A DNA stretch of 64,000 nt, taken from the NCBI RefSeq assembly GCF_025629245.1, contig NZ_JANZXN010000015.1, positions 124,001 through 188,000 of the forward strand, read 5' to 3'. The DNA is from Natronobiforma cellulositropha (GTDB taxonomy: Archaea > Halobacteriota > Halobacteria > Halobacteriales > Natrialbaceae). Below the pieces are notes generated by a model. The model saw only the letters and a program-made list of their open reading frames with translations, did not search any database and was not told the DNA's origin. A program made the translations under genes and the position numbers. Of this stretch, positions 26,898-35,486 are shown one piece after another. How positions within the stretch are numbered: position 1 is the first letter of the stretch; the number at the start of each line of letters is the position of its first letter.

Positions 26898-28529
26898 TCA
26901 CGCCATCTCAGGAACGTCGAAGTCGAACAGACCCTCGCGGATGTGCGTCGGCGAGTCGGTCTTTCCCCACTCGAGGAGCGCGCCGACGAGTTCGGGGTTG
27001 GAGAAGTCGACGTGGCGTGCCCGTTCGTCGCCCCACGGGTAGACGTGTTTGGGGAGCCACTCGGCGCACTGGAGTTCGTCGAGGATCACCCTCGCGGCTT
27101 GCTCGGGTGGAACCTCGCCGGCCGTGTAGGTGTCCAGCGCGTCGCCGATAGTGTGGTACATCGCCGCCTTCTCGGGGACGAACGGGGCCCGGTCGCCGGG
27201 AGCGGTCTCCTCGCGGAGCGGGTCGAACTCGTCGGGTCGCCCCGAGGCGACGTACTTGAAGCAGTGACGCTGGATGTACAGGTCGTGAAACAGGATCTGT
27301 GCGAGCCACATCTGGGTCCAGGCGTTCCAGACCTCGAAGTCGCCCGTCGCCTTGTAGGCGCTGGCGATGGTGAAGTCGGCGTCCAGAAGCTGTTTGCGGT
27401 GCAGTTCGTCGATCCGTGTGAAGCGCTCGGCGGAGAAGTCGCCGTCCTCGAACGCCTCCAGGAGGAGAGACGAAGAGAGGAAGATGGACTCGAACGTGTC
27501 GATCAGCCCGTTCGAGTAGAGCGGGTCGACGAACCCGTAGGTGTTGTTCGTCATGTAGTGGCGCTCACCCGACGACCGACGCAGCGCGCGCTGGAGACGG
27601 CCCGTGCGGACCCAGGGGCGTACTGCCTCGACCGGCTCGAGGTGGCGTTCGACGTCGGGAAACGCGGAGATAATTCGGTAGAACTCCTCCTCGGCACTCA
27701 CCGACTCGTCGAGGGGATAGGTGGACCGATCCAGCACCAGGCCGACGCTGGCGTTGGTGGCCTCGGAACGCTCGAAGTTGTCGAAGGGGATGATCCACAG
27801 CCAGCCGCCGTCGAACACGTGGTGTAAGGTGCCGTCGTGTAAGCGATTGGACTGGTGTGGGCGGTCTTCGTCCGCGAGCAGGTCGTCGAACGGCTCGAGT
27901 CCCTCGACGTGCGTGAAGATCGCCCGCGAGTCGGTCTCGAGTTCCGGCGCGTGCTCGTGGTAGCCGAGGGTCTCGGCGAGGACGGAGTGGCTCCCCGTAG
28001 CGTCGACGAAGAAGTCGGCTGTGGCCGTCCCGCGGTCGGTGTCGACCGTGACCTCGTCGTCGGTGATCTCCACGTCGGTGATCGCCGTCTCGTCGAGGTA
28101 GGTCACACCGTAGTCGATGGCGGTCCGGACCAGGTAGTGGTCGACGTGTTCGCGCACGAAGTGGCCTTCGCTGTAGAACGGGAGGCTCGGCGGGATCAGC
28201 TGGTGTCCGTACTCGCCGCTGAACGGCTGGTTCCGTTCGTGGTAGGTGAACCCCACCGAGTGTTTGATCCCACAGGAGTGGGTGACCTCGTCTATCACCG
28301 CGTTCACGTCGCTCAGGTACCCCACTTCTGGAATGTCGAAGTACTCGCCGACGATCCACATCCACATCGAACTCTGGGGCAGTAACGCCTCGCCGATGGT
28401 AAACCGTGGATGGGTGCCTGCCTCGAGTAGCAACACGTCGAGACCGTCGTTCGCCAGAATCGTCGCGGTCGTCGAGCCGGCCATCCCCGAGCCGCCGACG
28501 ACGACATCGTAGGTATCGTTCATACTCAT
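26898..28529 (-). CDS. Flavin-dependent halogenase-like FAD oxidoreductase
   Basis: 543 residues from the ATG at 28529 (a second start is two codons in). GGSGMAGSTTA (12-22) is the FAD Rossmann motif, WLWIIP at 243-248 matches the halogenase W-x-W-x-I-P motif, DATGS is at 176-180, and a Lys at 89 (GIKHSVGF) sits where many halogenases keep the catalytic lysine. Such enzymes use FADH2, O2 and chloride or bromide to form a hypohalous acid. In this saline organism the halide supply is abundant. The homology may equally fit a non-halogenating geranylgeranyl-reductase-like or tryptophan-halogenase-related oxidoreductase; activity is unproven. Confidence 0.72.
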   Translation of the reverse strand: MSMNDTYDVVVGGSGMAGSTTATILANDGLDVLLLEAGTHPRFTIGEALLPQSSMWMWIVGEYFDIPEVGYLSDVNAVIDEVTHSCGIKHSVGFTYHERNQPFSGEYGHQLIPPSLPFYSEGHFVREHVDHYLVRTAIDYGVTYLDETAITDVEITDDEVTVDTDRGTATADFFVDATGSHSVLAETLGYHEHAPELETDSRAIFTHVEGLEPFDDLLADEDRPHQSNRLHDGTLHHVFDGGWLWIIPFDNFERSEATNASVGLVLDRSTYPLDESVSAEEEFYRIISAFPDVERHLEPVEAVRPWVRTGRLQRALRRSSGERHYMTNNTYGFVDPLYSNGLIDTFESIFLSSSLLLEAFEDGDFSAERFTRIDELHRKQLLDADFTIASAYKATGDFEVWNAWTQMWLAQILFHDLYIQRHCFKYVASGRPDEFDPLREETAPGDRAPFVPEKAAMYHTIGDALDTYTAGEVPPEQAARVILDELQCAEWLPKHVYPWGDERARHVDFSNPELVGALLEWGKTDSPTHIREGLFDFDVPEMA

Positions 28530-28864
28530 GCTGATAGTTTGGGTTGCGAATTCGCCGAAGACGGTCGGCCACTCACCCAGCGCACCGTTCGGATCGGGCC
28601 GTACAGCGCGGGTCTCCGTCTTCGACGGTTCCCCTGCCACCCGTTATCCACATCCGATAGATAAAGTAGCTGATGCGCACCGTACGGGTTCGACGCACGG
28701 CGTGCACATCGCTCGAAAAGTTGTTAATATAAATCCTCAACTGTGGTATACTACTCGAGACCACCGTTCACTGACACGCACCATCGTATCGGACCACAGC
28801 CGGGTTCGGAGACCGTACACGCGCCGTTCACAAAATTCACTACGGGGTCGGACGATAGACGACT
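28530..28864. promoter_or_regulatory. Divergent regulatory region between halogenase-like gene and winged-helix regulator
   Basis: The 335-bp interval contains an AT-rich core at about 28721-28755 (ttgttaatataaatcc and gtggtatac) with TATA-like elements on either strand, about 200 bp from the halogenase start. The regulator ATG at 28865 is preceded by a weaker A/T-rich patch (ttcacaaaattcacta). A short open frame at 28573-28764 on the minus strand does not look protein-like. Confidence 0.4.
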
Positions 28865-29647
28865 ATGACGATCACGTCCGCGGACGCACTCGCGTCTACG
28901 GTAGTCGACCGTGCAGATTTTCTCGAGGTGGTCGCAGACCGCTCACCGATCGCTGTCAGCGACCTCGCAGACGAACTCGGAACCTCCGTCTCGACGGTCA
29001 ACCGCGTCGTTAGCTCGTTCTCGAGGGAGCAACTCGTCGAGCGGACCGACGGGGCTGTCTCGATCACGCCGTGTGGTGAGGTCGTTCTCGACGCGGTCGA
29101 CCAGCTCGTGGAGACGATCGAAATCACCCGCACGCTCCATCCGGTGATGCTGTCGCTGGCGGACGCGCCGATCGAGTACGACCGCGAGTGGTTCCTCGAG
29201 GCGACCGTCACGACGTCGACGCCGAAACACCCCTACGCGCCGCTCGATCGGTACAGCGAGCTGTTCGCGAACGCCAGCCACAAGCGACTGGTCGGCGACC
29301 AGTTCGTCGTCCCGGAGTACGGCATCGACACGGCGTTACGGGCGATGGAAAGTGGCGTGATGTGTTCGTGCGTCTGGAGTGAGGACGCGCTGGCGCGGAT
29401 GGCCGACGAGTATCCCGAGGTGATCGACTGGTCGGCCGACCAGGACAACCTCGAGGCGGTGACCTCCGAGGCGGTCCCGTTCGATCTCGCGATCTTAGAC
29501 GAGCACCTCCTCGTCTACGGCTTCGACGAGAACGGCATCATGTCCGTCCTGGTGGATACGGACGACCCGGCGGCCGTCGAGTGGGGAATCGCCGTCTTCG
29601 AGGCGTGTTTCGACTCGGGCGAACTCGTCGAACTGGAGCCGACGTAG
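28865..29647 (+). CDS. Winged-helix transcriptional regulator
   Basis: 260 residues. Residues 15-75 form a MarR/IclR-like winged helix (VVADRSPIAVSDLADELGTSVSTVNRVVSSFSREQLVE). The C-terminal two thirds (LFANASHKRLVGDQFVVPEYGIDTALRAME, WSADQDNLEAVTSEAVPFDLAILDEHLLVYGFDENG) resemble the middle/sensor domain of the FilR1-type haloarchaeal regulators. It is encoded divergently from the halogenase-like gene and is the likely controller of that gene or of the nearby operon; the ligand is unknown. Confidence 0.8.
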   Translation: MTITSADALASTVVDRADFLEVVADRSPIAVSDLADELGTSVSTVNRVVSSFSREQLVERTDGAVSITPCGEVVLDAVDQLVETIEITRTLHPVMLSLADAPIEYDREWFLEATVTTSTPKHPYAPLDRYSELFANASHKRLVGDQFVVPEYGIDTALRAMESGVMCSCVWSEDALARMADEYPEVIDWSADQDNLEAVTSEAVPFDLAILDEHLLVYGFDENGIMSVLVDTDDPAAVEWGIAVFEACFDSGELVELEPT

Positions 29648-29787
29648 TCGGTGGTCCGAGGGGCCGCCTCGAGTGAGCTGAGAGAACTGCCGACGGCGTC
29701 GGCTCGAGAGTCGCTAGTGCTTTGGCAGACCTGGACGCCACTGGATCCGCTCGAACACCCCGAGCGGAGCGGGGCGATCTCGAACGC

Positions 29788-31533
29788 TTACAGGCGTTCG
29801 AAGAGCGCGACCACGTCGTTGAAGCCGACGCTCCCGTTCCCACTGAAGTCGAAGTACTGGACGTTGTTCTGGACGACGTCGCCGTTGTGCTCCTCGAAGA
29901 AGGTCACGACGTCGTTGAAGCCGAGGTTGCCGTCGCCCGTCACGTCCTCGTAGCGGCCGTCGCCGGTGAGGTCCTGTGCGGGGTTGCCGTCGCCGTTGAC
30001 GTCGAGGATACTGTCACCGTCGTCGCCGTCGTCGATGACGACCGTGACGCCCGTCGAGTCCGGCTCGTCGACGGAGACGGTCTCGGTGACCGTCTCGTCG
30101 CCGACGGTGACGGTGACCTCGTGCTCGCCGAGGAAGGCATCGGTGGTGAACGTGCCGCTTGCGTCGGTGGTTCCCGACTCGTCGGTCCACCACTCGTCGA
30201 AGACCAGGTCCATCCAGACGTCGTAGCTGGGTTTCGGCGTCCAGTCTTCGTAGAACAGCGGCGGCTGCGGGTCCCAGTACGGGTCGTCGACGTCCCAGAA
30301 GCCCCACATCACGAAGTCGGTGACCGAGGGGTGACTGAAGATCATCTTGAGGAATTCGTAGAAGAACTCCGCGCGGTCTTCCTCCGACCAGCCGTCGCCG
30401 TCGAAGTCGAACTCGGTGATCCGCAGCTCGACGCCGTGTTGAGCGTAGCGCTCGAGACCCTCCCAGATCTCGCTGGGGGTGAGCTGTTCGTTCTGGTGGA
30501 AGTGACACTGGAGACCGGCACCGTCGAGACCGGTGTCCTCCCCGACGAGGAACTCGATCTGGCGCTCGTAGGGACCGCGGGCGTACTCGTAGGCCCCGGC
30601 GAGGGTGTTGTAGTCGTTGACGTCGGTGGCGACGCCGTCGGGGGCGACCGCGTCTGCGTGTTCGTACCACTCCGCGAGCACCGGCGCTTCGACGGCTTCG
30701 ACGCCGTCACCGTCGATCACCTCGATCATGTCCGTCTCGTGGAAGGCCTCGTTGACGACGTCCCACTGGTCGACGACGCTGCCGTAGTGGACGCCGTCGT
30801 ACTCGAAGTCGGCGTAGTGTTCGATGATCGTCTCGATGTGCTCCATCGAGCGCTCGTAGACGTGATCGGGATCGAGCTGGGGATTGCCAGCGCCGCTCTC
30901 GTGGCTGACGTCCATCGCATCGACGACGTCGCCCGGGACGGCCCAGGCCTCGACGTTCCCCCACACACAGGTGTGCCCGCGCATGCGCAGGCCCTGCTCG
31001 GCGACCCAGGCGGTCGCCTCGTCGGCGATGTGCTGTTCGTCCTCGAAGAAGCGCCACTTGTGGTAGTTGCCGAAGACGGCGGTGTTGAACAGCTCCGGGA
31101 CGACCTCGAGGTACTGCTCGCGGTCTGCGTCCGAGATGTCGTTGTCGTCGCCGGTGACGATGGGGGCCGTGAGCGCCGTCCCCCAGCCGAAGGCGTGCTC
31201 TCGCATCTCGACGGAGACGTCGGCATCCGAGACGGGGTTGCCCGCCTCGTCGACGACCGCCACCTCGAGCTCGCTCTGTCGGTGGTCGGCGATCCGCTGG
31301 TCGGCGTCGGCCTCCCAGTTGGCGTCCGCAGCCGCAGTGCCGGTCGCCGGTCCCGCGATTCCACCGACGGCACCGAGGACGCCGGCGATCCCCACCGACC
31401 GCAGATAGTCGCGCCGATCCATCGTGGCCGACGCGTTCGAGTCCACTGACTGGTCGATACGTTCGTCGTCGTCTCGAGGAGCCGGCTCCTCGGTTCGGGC
31501 GTCGTTGTCGCTCGTCGAGTCGTGGCCTGACAT
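29788..31533 (-). CDS. Secreted GH10 endo-1,4-beta-xylanase with dockerin-like C-terminus
   Basis: 581 residues from the ATG at 31533. A Tat signal (MDRRDYLRSVGIAG) follows an acidic 37-residue n-region. The GH10 domain shows the acid/base motif WDVVNEAF, a nucleophile motif LRITEFDF, and GFWDVDDPYWD. A short beta-sandwich linker (VTVTVGDETVTETVSV) leads to two EF-hand-like dockerin repeats, DVTGDGNLGFNDVVTFF and DFSGNGSVGFNDVVALF, at the very end. It should cut xylan outside the cell. A TATA-like ttttatgg lies about 40 bp before the ATG. Confidence 0.88.
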   Translation of the reverse strand: MSGHDSTSDNDARTEEPAPRDDDERIDQSVDSNASATMDRRDYLRSVGIAGVLGAVGGIAGPATGTAAADANWEADADQRIADHRQSELEVAVVDEAGNPVSDADVSVEMREHAFGWGTALTAPIVTGDDNDISDADREQYLEVVPELFNTAVFGNYHKWRFFEDEQHIADEATAWVAEQGLRMRGHTCVWGNVEAWAVPGDVVDAMDVSHESGAGNPQLDPDHVYERSMEHIETIIEHYADFEYDGVHYGSVVDQWDVVNEAFHETDMIEVIDGDGVEAVEAPVLAEWYEHADAVAPDGVATDVNDYNTLAGAYEYARGPYERQIEFLVGEDTGLDGAGLQCHFHQNEQLTPSEIWEGLERYAQHGVELRITEFDFDGDGWSEEDRAEFFYEFLKMIFSHPSVTDFVMWGFWDVDDPYWDPQPPLFYEDWTPKPSYDVWMDLVFDEWWTDESGTTDASGTFTTDAFLGEHEVTVTVGDETVTETVSVDEPDSTGVTVVIDDGDDGDSILDVNGDGNPAQDLTGDGRYEDVTGDGNLGFNDVVTFFEEHNGDVVQNNVQYFDFSGNGSVGFNDVVALFERL

Positions 31534-31643
31534 GACCTGTTCTGGTACTTGATTTCTCCCAATACTCCATAAAATCATCGACCAGGTAGTGGATGGTCGA
31601 GTGAAGTCGTGGGAGTTATAGACCGGTCCTCTGAGGTGCGTAT

Positions 31644-33173
31644 GTGCACTCACACAGGTTGCTCTCACGACAGACCGTCGGACTGGTCCTCGGCCCGGGG
31701 GTGTGCGTTCTGCTCTTGCTCGGTACGCCGTTCGGTCTCTCATCCGCAGCGACGGCCGTCCTCGCGAGCACCGCGTGGGTGGTCATCTGGTGGGTGAGCG
31801 AGGCGGTCCCGATTCCGGTCACGTCGCTGTTGCCGGTCGTCCTCTTTCCGCTGACTGGCGTCACGACGGTCGGCGGGGCAACCGCACCGTACGCCGATCC
31901 GATCGTCTTCTTGCTCCTCGGTGGCTTTCTCATCGCACTGGCGATCGAACGGTGGAACCTCCACCACCGGCTGTCGCTCGTCATCCTCGATGCGGTCGGC
32001 ACCAGTGGAAAAGCGCTCGTCCTCGGCTTCATGGCCGCCACCGCGTTCCTCTCGATGTGGATCTCGAACACGGCAACGGCGATGATGATGGTCCCGATCG
32101 GTGCCGCGGTGATCGTCGAGCTGACGGCCGTCGGCGGTCGCCGGACGCCACCGCTCGAGCGCGACGACATCGAAGCACCGAACGATCCGCTCGAGGTCGA
32201 GGGCGAACTCTTCCACCAGCTCGAGGAGGAGCCGGAGGACCTCCCGAACACCTCGTTCGGGCTGGCACTGATGCTCGGCATCGCCTACGGGGCGTCGATC
32301 GGTGGGGCGGCGACCCTGATCGGGAGTCCGCCGAACGCGGTGTTGGCGGGCGTCGCCGAGTCGAACCTCGGCGTCGAGATTGGCTTTCTCGAGTGGATGC
32401 TCGTCGGCGTCCCCCTCGGTGTCGTCTTCTTGCTCGTCACGTGGCTCTTGCTGGTCGTCGTCCTCCGCCCGACGGTCGAGCCAGGGCCGGAGCGAGCGGA
32501 CGTCGTCGAGCGACAGCTGCGTGAACTCGGCGCGATGACGACGGGTGAACGCCGCGTCCTGGCGGTGTTCGGTCTCGTCGCGGGTGCGTGGATCCTTCGG
32601 CCGTTCGTCATCGAACCCATCGCACCGACGGTCACCGACGCGATGATCGCCATCGCTGGTGCCATCCTCGTCTTTCTGGTGCCGGTCGACGGTGAGCGGC
32701 TGCTCGACTGGGAGTACACCTCGAGAGTCCCGTGGGGCGTCCTCCTCTTGCTCGGTGCTGGGTTCTCGATCGCTCGAGGCTTCCAGGTGAGCGGTCTCGA
32801 CGTCGTCGTGGCGGACGCAATCGTCGGTCTCGGTGTGACGGAGCTGGCGGGGATGGTCCTCCTGCTCACGGCCGTCGTCTGTCTGCTGACGAACGTCACC
32901 TCGAACACCGCCACCGCGTCGCTGTTCATGCCGATCACGTTGAGCATCGGCCTGGCGACCGGCGTCGCACCGCTGACCCTGATGGCGGCCGCCGCCTTCG
33001 CCGCCTCCTTCGCGTTCGTGCTCCCGGTCGCGACCGCGCCGAACGCCATCGTCTTCGCCAGCGGCTACCTGACGATCCCCGAGATGGCGAAAGTCGGACT
33101 CGTCGTCACGGTCCCGGCGATCCTCGCCATCGCCATCTTCACCATCTGGTGGCTCCCACTGGTCTGGTCCTGA
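31644..33173 (+). CDS. SLC13/DASS-family anion permease
   Basis: 509 residues starting at GTG 31644, with a TATA-like gttata about 27 bp upstream. Around 11-12 membrane helices and the paired DASS motifs NTATAMMMVPIGAAV and SNTATASLFMPITLSIG are present, with SIGGAATLIGSPPNAVLAG between them. Members carry dicarboxylates, citrate, sulfate or similar anions with sodium. An acidic cytoplasmic loop is inserted around residues 160-195. The actual anion is not predictable. It is divergent from the xylanase gene. Confidence 0.85.
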   Translation: MHSHRLLSRQTVGLVLGPGVCVLLLLGTPFGLSSAATAVLASTAWVVIWWVSEAVPIPVTSLLPVVLFPLTGVTTVGGATAPYADPIVFLLLGGFLIALAIERWNLHHRLSLVILDAVGTSGKALVLGFMAATAFLSMWISNTATAMMMVPIGAAVIVELTAVGGRRTPPLERDDIEAPNDPLEVEGELFHQLEEEPEDLPNTSFGLALMLGIAYGASIGGAATLIGSPPNAVLAGVAESNLGVEIGFLEWMLVGVPLGVVFLLVTWLLLVVVLRPTVEPGPERADVVERQLRELGAMTTGERRVLAVFGLVAGAWILRPFVIEPIAPTVTDAMIAIAGAILVFLVPVDGERLLDWEYTSRVPWGVLLLLGAGFSIARGFQVSGLDVVVADAIVGLGVTELAGMVLLLTAVVCLLTNVTSNTATASLFMPITLSIGLATGVAPLTLMAAAAFAASFAFVLPVATAPNAIVFASGYLTIPEMAKVGLVVTVPAILAIAIFTIWWLPLVWS

Positions 33174-33229
33174 CGTCCCCTCGCCCGTCCCGAAACACCG
33201 ATGAGACGGCGGTGGACATACACGGAACG

Positions 33230-33973
33230 ATGACCGACGAACTGACCATCGAGGTCGACGCCGACGAACCACCGGAGTCGACGCTGATCGTCGCACTCCC
33301 CGGACCCGGCATGGCTGGCATCTCCGCGACACAGTACCTCATCGAGCAACTCGCACTCGAGGAGACCGGACACATCCAGACCAGCGGGCTTCCGGCGATC
33401 ACCCCGTACACCGACGGCCAGCCGTACCACCACACCAGGCTCTTCTCGAGTCCGGAACTCGAGTGTACGTTCCTGACCAGCGAGTTGCCAGTCCCGCTGC
33501 AGCTCTCCGAGCCGTTCGGCCGGACCCTCGTGGAGTGGATCGACGAGCGAGCGATCGAGGAGGTGACGCTGCTGACCTCGATCCCGTGGCTCGAGCCGGT
33601 CGACGAGCTGTGTTACGTCGCCTCCGAGGACTATCTCGAGAGCCGTCTCGCCGACAGTTCGATCGGGCCGCTTCACGGCGGGTTCCTGACCGGGAGCAAC
33701 GCGAGTCTGCTCTCCCGAGCGATGGATACGACGCTCCGGGTGGGTGTGATCGCGAGTGCTGTCGATCCGCGACTCCCACTCGACGCGAGCGCTGCGTTAC
33801 GCCTCGCGGAAGGTCTCGACGGGCTCTACGGGCTGGACGTGGATACGACCGACCTCCGCGAGTTCGCCGACCGGACACACCAACACTACGAGGCGCTGGC
33901 AGCGCAGTTCGAGGCCCAGCAGGAAGACGACCGGATCCGGCCGCGGGTGACCGACGACTACGGCTTCATGTAG
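33230..33973 (+). CDS. PAC2-family protein (proteasome-assembly-chaperone-like)
   Basis: 247 residues from the ATG at 33230. It starts with a strand-rich segment (ESTLIVALPGPGMAGISATQYLIEQLAL) and contains IPWLEPVDELCYVASEDYLE and GFLTGSNASLLSRAMD, as in archaeal PAC2 proteins related to the eukaryotic proteasome assembly chaperone 2. The role in archaea is not settled. It lies 56 bp after the SLC13-type gene in the same direction and its 3' end overlaps the end of the NSS transporter by 8 bp. Confidence 0.8.
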   Translation: MTDELTIEVDADEPPESTLIVALPGPGMAGISATQYLIEQLALEETGHIQTSGLPAITPYTDGQPYHHTRLFSSPELECTFLTSELPVPLQLSEPFGRTLVEWIDERAIEEVTLLTSIPWLEPVDELCYVASEDYLESRLADSSIGPLHGGFLTGSNASLLSRAMDTTLRVGVIASAVDPRLPLDASAALRLAEGLDGLYGLDVDTTDLREFADRTHQHYEALAAQFEAQQEDDRIRPRVTDDYGFM

Positions 33974-35396
33974 CCTGCTGGGAGGATTCTCGGCGTGAGC
34001 GCCGCCGCCGGTAGAGCAGCCAGCCGACGGCGGCGAGTACCAGCGCGACGAGTAGCGATGCCGTCATCGCGTCGAGGCTCGCGAGCGTTTCGGCTCCCGG
34101 GAGGCGTCGCCAGCGCGAGCGGTCGAGACCGGCGACGAGTCCGAGCGTCGTGACGACGACTAAGACGAGCGGGACGACGTACTTCACCAGCGGGAGGACG
34201 ATGGAGTCGCCGAGCTGTTCTCGCAGGACCGCCTGATCTTGGACCCACGCGAAGACGACGATGAGCGCGAGCGCACCGAGCGGCAGTCCGAGCGTTCCGA
34301 CGGTCGAATCCAGCACGTCGAGGAACGGACGGCCGAGCACCGAGAGTTCGACGGCGCTGTAACTCAGAGCCGACGGGAGACCCACGAGCAATACCACGCC
34401 GGTCACGACGGCGCTCGCGCGTCGGCGCGACCAGTCGGTCGTCCGCATCGCCCCCGCGACACCGACCTCGAGCATGGCCACGGACGGGGCGATCGCGGCG
34501 ACGAACAGCAGCCCGAAGAAACAGACGGCGAGGACCGAGCCGAAGGGCATCGCCTCGAAGGCGGCTGGCAGCGTCGAGAAGGCGAGTTCCGTCCCTGCTG
34601 CGGGTTCGCCGCCGACGGTGAAGACGATCCCGAAGATGACGATCCCCGCGAGGATGGCGACCGTGAGGTCGGCGAGTGCGATGATCACGGACGAACGCGG
34701 GACGTTCGCGTCCGCGCCGAGGTAGCTCCCGTAGGTGAGCAAGACCCCCATCCCCACCGAGAAGGTGAAAAACACCTGGCCGAACGCCGCACTCCAGATC
34801 AGTGGGTCGGAGAGGACCGAGACGTCGGGCGTGAGGAAAAATCGCAGTCCGTCCGTGAAGCCCGGGAGGGTCGCGACGTAGCCCGCCAGCCCGAGGAGGA
34901 CGACGAACGTCAGTGGGATCAACACGCTCGCCATGCGTTCGATCCCCCCTTGAATGCCGAGGGAGACGATCGTCCCGACGGCGAGCGTCGAGACGACGAA
35001 GAAGACGATCGGCTGGTAGGTGCCGGTGAACTCGCCGAAGGCGGGTGTCGATCCGAGAAGCGAGAAGAGCGCGAACGCGAGGACCCACCCCGTGATGACC
35101 AGGTAGTAACTCAACACCGCGAGCACCGACCCGCCGATGAGCCAGCCGACGATCTCGAACTCGGACCGGATCCGGCGACAGGCCGTCACGACGTCGGCTT
35201 TGAGCGACCGACCGACCGAAATCTCGAGAATCATCAACGGGATCGCGAAGGCGAACGCCGCGATCAGGTAGGGGACGAGGTAGGCTCCACCGCCGTTTTG
35301 CCCGACGACGGCGGGGAACCGCCAGATGTTGCCCAGACCGACGGCAGCACCGATGGCCGCGAAGACGAAGCCGATCCGCGAGGACCACTGTTCCAT
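33966..35396 (-). CDS. Sodium-dependent transporter, NSS (SNF) family
   Basis: 476 residues with about twelve helices. GLGNIWRFP near residue 20 is the NSS signature, followed by QNGGGAYLVPYL and IPLMILEISVGRSL. These carriers import amino acids or related small molecules with sodium, which suits a high-salt environment. Members with eleven or twelve helices occur in archaea. The substrate is unknown. Confidence 0.9.
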   Translation of the reverse strand: MEQWSSRIGFVFAAIGAAVGLGNIWRFPAVVGQNGGGAYLVPYLIAAFAFAIPLMILEISVGRSLKADVVTACRRIRSEFEIVGWLIGGSVLAVLSYYLVITGWVLAFALFSLLGSTPAFGEFTGTYQPIVFFVVSTLAVGTIVSLGIQGGIERMASVLIPLTFVVLLGLAGYVATLPGFTDGLRFFLTPDVSVLSDPLIWSAAFGQVFFTFSVGMGVLLTYGSYLGADANVPRSSVIIALADLTVAILAGIVIFGIVFTVGGEPAAGTELAFSTLPAAFEAMPFGSVLAVCFFGLLFVAAIAPSVAMLEVGVAGAMRTTDWSRRRASAVVTGVVLLVGLPSALSYSAVELSVLGRPFLDVLDSTVGTLGLPLGALALIVVFAWVQDQAVLREQLGDSIVLPLVKYVVPLVLVVVTTLGLVAGLDRSRWRRLPGAETLASLDAMTASLLVALVLAAVGWLLYRRRRSRRESSQQAT

Positions 35397-35486
35397 GTGT
35401 CGAGCGAATTCGGCGGGGAAATAAGCGTGGCGGTACTGGCGAGTGTCCTCGCTTCCTGCGTGACACTCCTGGGGTTTCAGCGCGCG

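Noticed and set aside
28573-28764. A 63-codon minus-strand frame upstream of the halogenase-like gene
   Set aside because: Its sequence is basic and Cys/Arg-rich, lacks resemblance to any protein, and it lies in a promoter-like region.
29722-31449. A 575-codon plus-strand open frame antisense to the xylanase gene
   Set aside because: Composition (Val/Asp/Arg-rich with no motif) is a shadow of the GH10 gene, whose catalytic motifs are intact.
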